Source: Comamonadaceae bacterium
GTDB taxonomy: Bacteria; Pseudomonadota; Gammaproteobacteria; Burkholderiales; Burkholderiaceae_C
DNA length: 11,351 nucleotides
Assembly (NCBI GenBank): GCA_947458415.1
Contig: CANGZG010000067.1
Coordinates: forward strand, 1 to 11,351
Direction: 5' to 3'
The notes under the pieces are model-generated. The model did no database searches and was not told the DNA's origin. It saw only the letters and a list, made by a program, of their open reading frames with translations. Below, piece after piece: positions 1 to 6,243 of this stretch (position 1 is the stretch's first letter; each line of letters starts with the position of its first letter). Made by a program: the position numbers and the translations under genes.

Positions 1-1135
1 AGAGAAAACCGTTTTCGTCATAACGCATATTGTCAGGGATGCGCAATGTCGGCTTGACCATGCCGCCCGAGTCTGAATAACTCTGGTTCAGGCTGAACAC
101 ATAGGCAATCACCTGCGCCACCGCGTGGTAAAGACCTTCATGGATCGGATGGTCAAGTTTGGTGGTGAAGTAAAGCGCCCTGGCCAACTCGGGGGCTTCA
201 AACAAATACACGCCAGCCTCTTTGGCACGTTCGCGAATGCGTTGGGCGAGCTCGTCCGTGCCTTTGGCCACCAAGGTCGGCGCGCCATCCGAGTTCGGGT
301 CATAGCTGAGCGCGACCGCGAAATGCTGCGGGTTGGTGATGACCACATCCGCGTCTTTCACGTTTTCCATCATGCGGTTGTTGGCCATTTCACGCTGACG
401 GCGTCGAATCGTCGCCTTGACCTCGGGGCGACCTTCCGAGTTTTTCATTTCATCTTTGATTTCCTGGCGCGTCATCTTCAAGCGCTTGTTGGTTTGGTAA
501 TGCTGCAACGGCACATCAGCCAATGCAATCACAATCAAACCCATGCACATCCAAAAACAAGCGTCCAAAATCAGGTTGCCTGCATGGTGGATGGCGGTGC
601 CCAAATCCATGCGGTTAATGGACACCAAGTCGTCGATGTGGTTGGTCACCGACATCCACAAAATCACGGAGATGAGCAAAAACTTCAATATGGCCTTGCC
701 CAGCTCTATCACCGCTTTCATGCCAAACATCCGACCAAAGCCGGCCAAGGGATTGAGCTTGCTGAGTTTGGGCGCCATCAAGCCCACTGAAAACACCAGT
801 CCACCACTGAGCACCGTGGACAAGACAGCGACAACCGCCAGCAAAACCATGACCGGCAATATCAAGACATAGCCATCAATGATGGATTGGAAAAATATGC
901 CCGGCAACAACTCGGCCTTGTCCATGACCTTGCGATCAAACTGCAGTTGCGAAGAAAACAAATTGCCCAAGCGGTGAAACATGTAGTTACCCGCCAGGCT
1001 GAAAAACAAGGTGGCTGTGATCAAAATGGCCGCTGTGGGCAATTCAACCGAACGCGCCAACTGCCCTTCTTCCCGGGCTTTGGTGAGGCGTTGCGCGGTC
1101 GGTTCTTCGGTCCGTTCTGCTGAGTCGTCAGCCAT
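1..1135 (-). CDS. flhB: FlhB, flagellar export switch protein (3' end cut by window edge)
   Basis: FlhB is the inner-membrane component of the flagellar type III export apparatus that switches secretion from rod/hook to filament substrates. The translation starts with the family signature ERTEEPTAQRLTKAREEGQ, followed by four hydrophobic segments and a charged linker leading to the soluble C-terminal domain. The autocleavage loop is at 323-334, where residues 268-271 read NPQH rather than the usual NPTH; the cleaving Asn and following Pro are kept. About 378 codons are present and no stop is reached, so only a few C-terminal residues should be missing given the usual length near 380. The ATG at 1135 has a strong GGGAGG Shine-Dalgarno 7 nt upstream, embedded in the end of fliR, and lies only 3 nt after the fliR stop, indicating translational coupling. 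Placement after fliR instead of next to flhA is less usual for this group; flhA may lie beyond the left edge. Confidence 0.95.
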   Translation of the reverse strand, partial: MADDSAERTEEPTAQRLTKAREEGQLARSVELPTAAILITATLFFSLAGNYMFHRLGNLFSSQLQFDRKVMDKAELLPGIFFQSIIDGYVLILPVMVLLAVVAVLSTVLSGGLVFSVGLMAPKLSKLNPLAGFGRMFGMKAVIELGKAILKFLLISVILWMSVTNHIDDLVSINRMDLGTAIHHAGNLILDACFWMCMGLIVIALADVPLQHYQTNKRLKMTRQEIKDEMKNSEGRPEVKATIRRRQREMANNRMMENVKDADVVITNPQHFAVALSYDPNSDGAPTLVAKGTDELAQRIRERAKEAGVYLFEAPELARALYFTTKLDHPIHEGLYHAVAQVIAYVFSLNQSYSDSGGMVKPTLRIPDNMRYDENGFL

Positions 1136-1138
1136 CGC

Positions 1139-1909
1139 CTAGCCTCCCAGCAGCATGCCGCGCATCTGCCCAAATGTTTGTACCCACCACCAACTCATGC
1201 GGTTGACCATGCTGGGAATCGCTAACCACATCACGACAAAACCAGACAACAAAATGGCCGGAAAGCCCACTGAAAAAATATTCAAACTGGGCGCAGCGCG
1301 AGTGATGAAGCCCACCCCAATGTTCACAAACAACAACGTGATGACCACAGGCAAGGAGATCAGCAACGCGGCCACAAACATCATGGCGCCCCATGCCGTC
1401 ATCTTGCCCAGCAAATCCTGGGTCATCAACACTTTGCCAATCGGAAACAAGGTGAACGATTCCAGCAGCAAGCCAAACACAATCAAGTGCCCGCCTATCG
1501 ACAGGAAAACCAGCGTACCCAAAATATTGAAGAACTGCGACACCACCGGCACGCTGCCCATGGTGGGGTCAACCATGGTGGCCATCGACAAGCCCATGGA
1601 GCCCGACACCGCTTGACCGGCCAACACAATGGCCGCCGTGGTCAATTGCATGATCAACGCCATGGCAAAGCCAATGAACAACTGGTTGAAGATTTCCTTG
1701 AGTCCCTCTGCGGTGACCGGGTCGATGCGCGGAATCTCTAACTGCATGGACAGGAAAATCGTGAGCACCACAGCGATGGAAATGCGTATGCGCAAATTGA
1801 CGGCGCGGATAGAAAAAATCGAAGAGAACGCCAAAAAAGCTGAAATGCGAAGCATGGGCCACAACAGGGCGTAAAACCTGTCGAGCAAATTGAGCATTTC
1901 AATGTTCAT
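1139..1909 (-). CDS. fliR: FliR, flagellar export gate protein
   Basis: FliR is the single-copy subunit that packs with FliP5 and FliQ4 to form the export gate at the centre of the MS ring. The 256-residue product is almost entirely hydrophobic, with about six membrane segments, and its length matches the family (about 260). Recognisable family stretches include the N-terminal LLWPMLRISAFL, GQAVSGSMGLSMATMVDP in the middle and FVNIGVGFITRAAPSLNIF near the C-terminus. The chosen ATG at 1909 lies 5 nt after the fliQ stop; the open frame continues upstream through fliQ, but that part reads as the wrong frame of fliQ. A second in-frame ATG four codons later cannot be excluded, as neither has a clear Shine-Dalgarno. 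The gene runs into flhB with a 3-nt gap. Confidence 0.95.
   Translation of the reverse strand: MNIEMLNLLDRFYALLWPMLRISAFLAFSSIFSIRAVNLRIRISIAVVLTIFLSMQLEIPRIDPVTAEGLKEIFNQLFIGFAMALIMQLTTAAIVLAGQAVSGSMGLSMATMVDPTMGSVPVVSQFFNILGTLVFLSIGGHLIVFGLLLESFTLFPIGKVLMTQDLLGKMTAWGAMMFVAALLISLPVVITLLFVNIGVGFITRAAPSLNIFSVGFPAILLSGFVVMWLAIPSMVNRMSWWWVQTFGQMRGMLLGG
1143..1148 (-). promoter_or_regulatory. Ribosome binding site of flhB
   Basis: GGGAGG on the minus strand, 7 nt before the flhB ATG. It is formed by the last Gly-Gly codons of fliR, so fliR termination and flhB initiation are physically linked. Confidence 0.8.
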
Positions 1910-1914
1910 GCGTG

Positions 1915-2184
1915 TCAGCCGAACAGGCCAGGTATGCGGCCGTACAGCACTTTGGTGTAGTCCACCAAAGTGTTGATCATCCAACCGCCAAACACCGCGG
2001 CGGTCAGACCCAGTGACAACAACTTGGGGATGAAGCTCAAGGTTTGCTCATTGATGGATGTCGCCGCCTGAAACACACCAATGACCAAGCCTACCAACAG
2101 CGCGACCGCCAACATGGGCGCAGATATCAGCATCGTCATCCACAGGGCTTGTCGCCCGAGATCCACCACCATGGCTGTGTCCAT
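1915..2184 (-). CDS. fliQ: FliQ, flagellar export gate protein
   Basis: FliQ is a small two-helix membrane protein of the export gate. The 89-residue product has the standard family length and two long hydrophobic segments (about residues 15-40 and 52-78) joined by the conserved loop FQAATSINEQTLSFIPKLL, which is diagnostic of FliQ. The ATG at 2184 has a GAGGTG Shine-Dalgarno about 8 nt upstream. This site overlaps the fliP stop codon, so the two genes are tightly coupled with 9 nt between them. A second in-frame Met at codon 5 is a possible alternative start without comparable ribosome-binding support. Confidence 0.95.
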   Translation of the reverse strand: MDTAMVVDLGRQALWMTMLISAPMLAVALLVGLVIGVFQAATSINEQTLSFIPKLLSLGLTAAVFGGWMINTLVDYTKVLYGRIPGLFG

Positions 2185-2193
2185 ATTTGCACC

Positions 2194-2943
2194 TCACTTG
2201 AAAATAAAACTTGACGCCAGCGAACCCATGATCAAGGTCCAGCCATCGACCAACACAAACAGCATCAACTTGAATGGCATGGAAATGATCATGGGCGAAA
2301 GCATCATCATGCCCATGGACATCAACACGCTGGCCACGATCAGGTCAATGACCACGAACGGGATGTAAATCATGAACCCGATCATGAAGGCGCTTTTGAG
2401 CTCAGAGGTCAAAAAAGCGGGCACCAGCGTGGTGAAAGGCACCTCTGCAGCGCTGGCCACTTCTTTGCGCTGCGCGATTTGCATGAACATGGCGATGTCG
2501 TCTTCGCGGGTTTGCAATGTCAAAAACTGGCGGATCGGCACCTCAGCCTTCACCAAGGCTTTTTCAAAGGGCAAGTTGCCATTCATGTAGGGGGCGACGG
2601 CATTGGTATAGACATCGTCAAACACCGGCGTCATGATGAAAAAGGTCAAGAACAATGCCAACCCGACCAGCACCGTGTTCGGCGGCGTTTGCCCCGTGCC
2701 CAGTGCTTGGCGCAAGATCGACAACACAATGATGATGCGCACAAATGAGGTCATCATCAACAACAAGGACGGCAGCAAAGTCAACACCGTCATCAAACCG
2801 AGCAATTGCAAGGTCAAACTGTACTGCTGGCCGCCCTTGCCCGAATTGACGGTCACCATGGGCAAACCTTGGGACAACGCCATGTCAGGCAACCAAAGCA
2901 TGCATAAACACATGAAAGGCAGTATGAAGTGCTTAATTCGCAT
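2194..2943 (-). CDS. fliP: FliP, flagellar export gate protein
   Basis: FliP forms the pentameric core of the export gate. The 249-residue product has the family's usual length and starts with a cleavable signal peptide (about residues 1-26, ending ...PDMALSQG), as in most FliP proteins. Family landmarks are TSFVRIIIVLSILRQALG, a segment near TPPNTVLVGLALFLTFF, and the methionine-rich SMGMMMLSPMIISMPFKLM near the C-terminus. That Met cluster is the one that lines the closed pore in known gate structures. The start at 2943 was chosen over an upstream in-frame Met because it gives the signal peptide directly and has AGGTG 6 nt upstream. The start region overlaps the 3' end of fliO by 11 nt. Confidence 0.96.
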   Translation of the reverse strand: MRIKHFILPFMCLCMLWLPDMALSQGLPMVTVNSGKGGQQYSLTLQLLGLMTVLTLLPSLLLMMTSFVRIIIVLSILRQALGTGQTPPNTVLVGLALFLTFFIMTPVFDDVYTNAVAPYMNGNLPFEKALVKAEVPIRQFLTLQTREDDIAMFMQIAQRKEVASAAEVPFTTLVPAFLTSELKSAFMIGFMIYIPFVVIDLIVASVLMSMGMMMLSPMIISMPFKLMLFVLVDGWTLIMGSLASSFIFK

Positions 2944-3238
2944 GGTTGACACCTGTTTCTGCGGACGAAGGGGTTGCTGCGCGCCATGCGTGCAGGGTTT
3001 GAATGTCGGTGTTGTTGACAGACAAAAGCAAGTGTTGGTCATCCACCTGAACCAACAACAACTTGTGTCGCAGGCCCATCGGATAGGCCTCTAGAATTTG
3101 GATTCGCCGTTGATTGGCAGGGAGTAAAAAGCCCTTGTTGCGACGCGACAGCCACCACAGGGCCGCCGCCAACAGCAACAAGACGAATGTCATACTGAGA
3201 GAGTACTGAGCCCAGTCATGGTTTGGCATGGTGAGCAT
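2933..3238 (-). CDS. fliO: FliO, flagellar export apparatus assembly protein
   Basis: FliO is a small, poorly conserved membrane protein that helps FliP assemble. The 101-residue product has one transmembrane segment (about residues 15-30, with a Leu/Ala-rich core) followed by basic SRRNKG and a small cytoplasmic domain. This domain contains RRIQILEAYPMGLRHKLLLVQVDD, typical of FliO (the 'LGPRRRLLLVRV'-like strand). Position immediately upstream of fliP supports the call. The ATG at 3238 has AGGA 6 nt upstream; a second ATG at 3229 is possible. The start is only 23 nt from the divergent plus-strand gene, so any promoter for fliOPQR-flhB must sit inside that neighbour, unless readthrough from fliJ supplies the transcript. 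Confidence 0.9.
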   Translation of the reverse strand: MLTMPNHDWAQYSLSMTFVLLLLAAALWWLSRRNKGFLLPANQRRIQILEAYPMGLRHKLLLVQVDDQHLLLSVNNTDIQTLHAWRAATPSSAETGVNHAN

Positions 3239-3244
3239 TATCTA

Positions 3245-3248
3245 TCCT
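3245..3248 (-). promoter_or_regulatory. Ribosome binding site of fliO
   Basis: AGGA on the minus strand, 6 nt before the ATG at 3238. It favours this start over the ATG at 3229. It lies back to back with the GAGAG site of the divergent gene in the same 23-nt gap. Confidence 0.6.
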
Positions 3249-3250
3249 GC

Positions 3251-3255
3251 GAGAG
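3251..3255 (+). promoter_or_regulatory. Ribosome binding site of the SAE-like gene
   Basis: GAGAG on the plus strand, 6 nt before the ATG at 3262. The same GAGAG at 6-nt spacing precedes fliF in this window. Confidence 0.6.
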
Positions 3256-3261
3256 TCAAAA

Positions 3262-3669
3262 ATGAATTTAATTCGTCAAACTGCCAAATCTCTTTTATGC
3301 AGCCTGTGCCTTGTGGTGGTGAACCCGTCTTGGGCCTCGGACTGGGTCAGCGTTGGCATGTCGGACGCGGCGGTGTATGGCATCGACCGCGCTTCCATCG
3401 AAAAAGACGGCCACACCCGCCGCGTCTGGTCCATGCTGGACTACCGTCAACCGCAAAAAAACAGTTTGGGGAAAACCTATTTGTCCAGCCGCATGCTGAT
3501 GGAAATCGACTGCCAACAAAAACTCGGGCGCAGTCGCTCGCTCGCTATTTACAGCGGCGCGCACCTGAGCGGCGAGTTGTTGACCAGCGAAGGCGTCATC
3601 GCCGACTGGCAACCGGTGCCGCCCAGCTCCCCAGTGTTCACCATCATGCGTCATGTTTGTGAAAACTGA
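3262..3669 (+). CDS. Secreted surface-adhesin-E-like (SAE domain) small protein
   Basis: This 135-residue protein has an N-terminal Sec signal peptide (about residues 1-26: basic start, hydrophobic core LLCSLCLVVV, cleavage likely after PSWA). The mature part begins SDWVSVGMSD, then has VYGIDRASIEKDG, TRRVWSMLDY, KTYLSSRMLMEIDC and a final CEN. This pattern (a W-V-x-V-G start, a 'vyvD..si...g..vrvW.l.dy' strand, 'S....ei DC', 'W.pv.p.s' and a closing Cys) matches the small SAE family common in betaproteobacteria. The two mature cysteines (about 84 and 133) could form a disulfide in the periplasm. The biological role is unknown; nothing shows that it is flagellar. It is transcribed against the flagellar genes and overlaps the next plus-strand gene by 17 nt, so the two are probably co-translated. 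Confidence 0.85.
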   Translation: MNLIRQTAKSLLCSLCLVVVNPSWASDWVSVGMSDAAVYGIDRASIEKDGHTRRVWSMLDYRQPQKNSLGKTYLSSRMLMEIDCQQKLGRSRSLAIYSGAHLSGELLTSEGVIADWQPVPPSSPVFTIMRHVCEN

Positions 3670-4471
3670 TTTCACTGACCGACCCCGTTTGGCCACGTGG
3701 ATCAAAGACCTGGCCAACGCTGGCGGCACGGGTGGTTTGAACTGGCATGTGCATGCAGCGCGTTCATTGCAACGGTGGTTGCCGACCCGCGAACACATCG
3801 CCTCTTTTCTCGCCCGTGTTCAGCCTGAACAAACCCATTTGTTGCTGATTGGGTGCAGCGCGGGTTGGATGCTGCCCACGCCTTGGCTGACCCGGTTTGA
3901 ACGCATTGATGTGTATGACATTGACCCCTTGGTGCCTTTGCTGTTTGGCTTGCGACACGGTCGCGAGCTCAAAACCCATTCTGTGCAATTGCATTACCAC
4001 CGCACTGACGCGATTGCGGGTTTACCGGTGTTGTTGAAAACGCACCCGCAAGCCTGCCTCTGGTTTGACAATGTATTGGGGCAAGTTGGCGTGCGTTTGG
4101 GCGACGAGGACATGGCAGAACGCCAACTCTCGCACATGAAACATTTGTTGACAGGTCGTGCGTGGGGCAGTTTGCACGACATGTATTCAGGGGGAATTGA
4201 CCCGGCCATGGCCACCCCAGACATGGCTTGTTGCGAATGGGTCAGACTGGATGATGCGCCCGAAGAGCAATCCAAGGTGCGTGTCCATCAACAGGAACTG
4301 GCGCATCCGCAAGCCGCGCAATGGTTATTGACACGTTTGAATGCACAAGGGGTCTGGCACGACCATGCCACGCAAACAGTGTTTGCTCCCCACACCGTGA
4401 CCACCTTGATGCCTTGGGCGTTCAAGCCGCATTACTGGCATTGGCTGCAAGCAGGCTGGGTCAAGCCTTGA
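3653..4471 (+). CDS. Putative class I SAM-dependent methyltransferase-fold protein
   Basis: This 272-residue soluble protein has no signal peptide or membrane segment. It shows a Rossmann-type pattern: a hydrophobic strand with a glycine-containing loop (LLLIGCSAGWML, residues 63-74), a second strand ending in acidic residues (IDVYDIDPL, 85-93), and a third strand with CLWFDNVLGQ (135-144). These correspond to motifs I, II and IV of class I methyltransferases or spermidine-synthase-like proteins. Motif I lacks the classical GxGxG, so SAM binding is inferred, not shown, and the substrate is unknown. The C-terminal part is rich in His and Trp. The ATG at 3653 lies inside the end of the SAE-like gene without a clear Shine-Dalgarno, which suggests coupled translation; GTG at 3659 is an alternative start. 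The 3' end overlaps the convergent fliJ by 11 nt. Confidence 0.75.
   Translation: MFVKTDFTDRPRLATWIKDLANAGGTGGLNWHVHAARSLQRWLPTREHIASFLARVQPEQTHLLLIGCSAGWMLPTPWLTRFERIDVYDIDPLVPLLFGLRHGRELKTHSVQLHYHRTDAIAGLPVLLKTHPQACLWFDNVLGQVGVRLGDEDMAERQLSHMKHLLTGRAWGSLHDMYSGGIDPAMATPDMACCEWVRLDDAPEEQSKVRVHQQELAHPQAAQWLLTRLNAQGVWHDHATQTVFAPHTVTTLMPWAFKPHYWHWLQAGWVKP
4461..4471. other. Palindromic 11-nt convergent gene overlap
   Basis: The sequence TCAAGCCTTGA is a palindrome with 5-nt arms and a single central base. It is exactly the overlap between the fliJ stop (4461-4463, minus) and the stop of the plus-strand gene (4469-4471). There is no T-run and the stem is too short for a convincing intrinsic terminator. 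Confidence 0.6.
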
Positions 4472-4901
4472 GGTTGTAGAGCGTCAAGCCCAAGCTGTCC
4501 ATGTTTTTTTGGTCGCGCTGCCGCTCCCATTTCTGCACCGCTTCCAAATCTTTTTCCTGCATGGTTTCCATCTTCATGCGCTGGTGCGTGGCTTGCAACA
4601 ACACCGCTTTGGCTTGTTCGAGTTCGCGCAATGCCACTTTCAAATCGGCATCCACCCGGTCAACCAACGATTGCAATTGCAATAAAAACTGGCGACTGTT
4701 GGTGGCCTGCGCCATGGTTTGCAACTGAGACTGGGCAGCCAAAGCGCGTTGCTTGTAGTCATCAAGCAAATCGCTCATGCGCTGTCGGCTTTGTTGCAAT
4801 TCCAAAACTTTGTTGCGCGCCCGCGCGGCGGCCGTTTGGGCCACTTCTTCTTCGTCTTTGGCTTTTTTGGCCAACACGGACCAGCAACTGCGAGGCTTCA
4901 T
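4461..4901 (-). CDS. fliJ: FliJ, flagellar export ATPase stalk/chaperone-escort protein
   Basis: FliJ is the coiled-coil stalk that inserts into the FliI hexamer and escorts empty chaperones. The 146-residue product matches the usual length (about 147). It is highly charged and almost entirely helical, with heptad-like stretches across residues 10-70 and 75-135 and no membrane segment. Sequence conservation in FliJ is low, so the call rests mainly on size, coiled-coil character and its place directly after fliI with a 13-nt gap. The ATG at 4901 lacks a strong Shine-Dalgarno. The last 11 nt overlap the convergent plus-strand gene. fliK does not follow, unlike in the usual fliHIJK order. Confidence 0.88.
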   Translation of the reverse strand: MKPRSCWSVLAKKAKDEEEVAQTAAARARNKVLELQQSRQRMSDLLDDYKQRALAAQSQLQTMAQATNSRQFLLQLQSLVDRVDADLKVALRELEQAKAVLLQATHQRMKMETMQEKDLEAVQKWERQRDQKNMDSLGLTLYNLKA

Positions 4902-4914
4902 GTGTCAATCGCTT

Positions 4915-6240
4915 TCAGGTCTGGTTGAGCAAGTCGCGCAATTGAACGCGGGTGGTGTCGTAGTCTTGGCTGATGTGCATGTCTTGGCGCAAAAACGCCA
5001 CGATGCGGTCATTCAAACGGATGGCTTCATCCAGCTCGGGGTTGGAGCCGTGTTCGTAGGCGCCGACCTGAACCAAGTCGACGTTTTGCTGATAGATGGA
5101 CCACAAGCGGCGCAATTTATTGGCCGATTTCAAGTCGTCGTTGCTGAGCAATGATTGCATCAAGCGCGAAATGGAACCCGTCAAATCGATGGCCGGGTAA
5201 TGGGCGGCATCCGCCAATTTGCGCGACAACATCACTTGCCCGTCCAAGGAAGCGCGGGCAATGTCCACGATCGGATCAGCTGCATCGTCGCCCTCGGCCA
5301 GCACGGTGTAGATGGCAGTGATCGAGCCATGGCCATGCCTGCCCACACCACCGCGTTCAATCAAATTGGGCAACAAACCAAACACAGAGGGCGGATAACC
5401 TTTGGCGGTCGGCGGCTCGCCAATCGCCAAACCGATTTCACGCTGAGCGTGCGCGACCCGCGTCAGGCTGTCGCACAGCATCAGCACATCCTTGCCTTGG
5501 TCGCGAAAATATTCTGCGATCACATGCGTCAAATGCGTGGCCTTGAGTCGCAACACAGGCGACACATTCGCCGGGGCGGCCACCACCACCGATTTGGCCA
5601 AACCTTCTTCACCCAACGACTCTTGGATGAAGGCTTGCACTTCACGGCCACGTTCGCCGATCAAACCAATCACCACCACATCGGCTTTGGTGAATCGCGT
5701 GAGCATGCCCAGCAACACACTTTTGCCAACGCCAGACCCAGCGATCAGGCCCAAACGCTGTCCGCGTCCGAGTGTCAGCACGCCGTTGATGGCCTTGACG
5801 CCGACATCCAAAATTTTGTTGATCGGTCCGCGCTCCATCGGATTGATCGGGCGACCCAACAAACTCAATAACTCTTTGCACTCGGGCGGTGGCTTGCCGT
5901 CCAGTGGCTGACAACGGCCATCGATCACCCGACCCAACAACTCGGGGCCTAAGCTGACCAAAGATGAATTGCTGACCACGCGCACCATGTCACCCGGCCC
6001 GACACCCGTGGGTTCGGTGAACGGCATCAAAAACAAAATCTTGTCGTTGAACCCCACCACTTCAGCCTCGACCCGGTGCCCATGTCGGCCCACGACTTCA
6101 CAACACGCACCCAACGGCGCCATGACGCCACGGGCTTCCAAAGTCATGCCGACCAGGCGCACCAAGGTGCCACTGCGTTGCGGTTGTGGCGTGCGCAAAT
6201 GCGGCAACACGGCATCGATGTCGGTGGCGAAATCCATCAT
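4915..6240 (-). CDS. fliI: FliI, flagellum-specific export ATPase
   Basis: FliI is the hexameric cytoplasmic ATPase of the flagellar export apparatus, related to the F1 beta subunit. The 441-residue product has the usual family length. Walker A is AGSGVGKS (residues 167-174), the catalytic-glutamate segment is GERGRE (195-200), and Walker B is VLMLCDSLTR (ending with Asp 257). The family stretches EPPTAKGYPPSVF, AEGDDAADPIVDIAR and LADAAHYPAIDLTGSISR follow. Either of two adjacent ATG codons (6240 or 6237) may be used. They lie 3 nt after the stop of the upstream gene and have no clear Shine-Dalgarno, which suggests coupling to that gene. fliJ follows after 13 nt. All nucleotide-binding motifs look intact, so the protein should be active. 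Confidence 0.98.
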   Translation of the reverse strand: MMDFATDIDAVLPHLRTPQPQRSGTLVRLVGMTLEARGVMAPLGACCEVVGRHGHRVEAEVVGFNDKILFLMPFTEPTGVGPGDMVRVVSNSSLVSLGPELLGRVIDGRCQPLDGKPPPECKELLSLLGRPINPMERGPINKILDVGVKAINGVLTLGRGQRLGLIAGSGVGKSVLLGMLTRFTKADVVVIGLIGERGREVQAFIQESLGEEGLAKSVVVAAPANVSPVLRLKATHLTHVIAEYFRDQGKDVLMLCDSLTRVAHAQREIGLAIGEPPTAKGYPPSVFGLLPNLIERGGVGRHGHGSITAIYTVLAEGDDAADPIVDIARASLDGQVMLSRKLADAAHYPAIDLTGSISRLMQSLLSNDDLKSANKLRRLWSIYQQNVDLVQVGAYEHGSNPELDEAIRLNDRIVAFLRQDMHISQDYDTTRVQLRDLLNQT

Positions 6241-6243
6241 GGT

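Noticed and set aside
125..790. Long plus-strand open frame (221 codons) opposite flhB
   Set aside because: The minus strand carries an unmistakable FlhB with conserved motifs over the same bases. The plus-strand translation has no recognisable domain and is rich in His/Gln, as expected from antisense of a GC-rich gene.
3264..3274. GAATTTAATTC inverted repeat at the start of the SAE-like gene
   Set aside because: The arms are only 5 nt and lie within coding sequence. It could be an operator half-site but nothing supports this over chance in an AT-rich start region.
3222..3300. Possible sigma-54 type GG-N10-GC promoters near the fliO/SAE divergent gap
   Set aside because: The candidate GGCACAGGCTGC (minus strand) and GGCATGGTGAGC (plus strand) elements have 8 rather than 10 bases between GG and GC, so they do not meet the spacing rule. 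No convincing sigma-70 or sigma-28 pair was seen either.
3295..3798. Minus-strand 167-codon open frame opposite the two plus-strand genes
   Set aside because: The plus strand encodes a signal peptide and SAE-type motifs at the same place. The minus frame has no such features and would break the 23-nt fliO spacing logic.
5155..5871. 238-codon plus-strand open frame opposite fliI
   Set aside because: It is the antisense shadow of the highly conserved FliI coding sequence, with no start signal or family resemblance.
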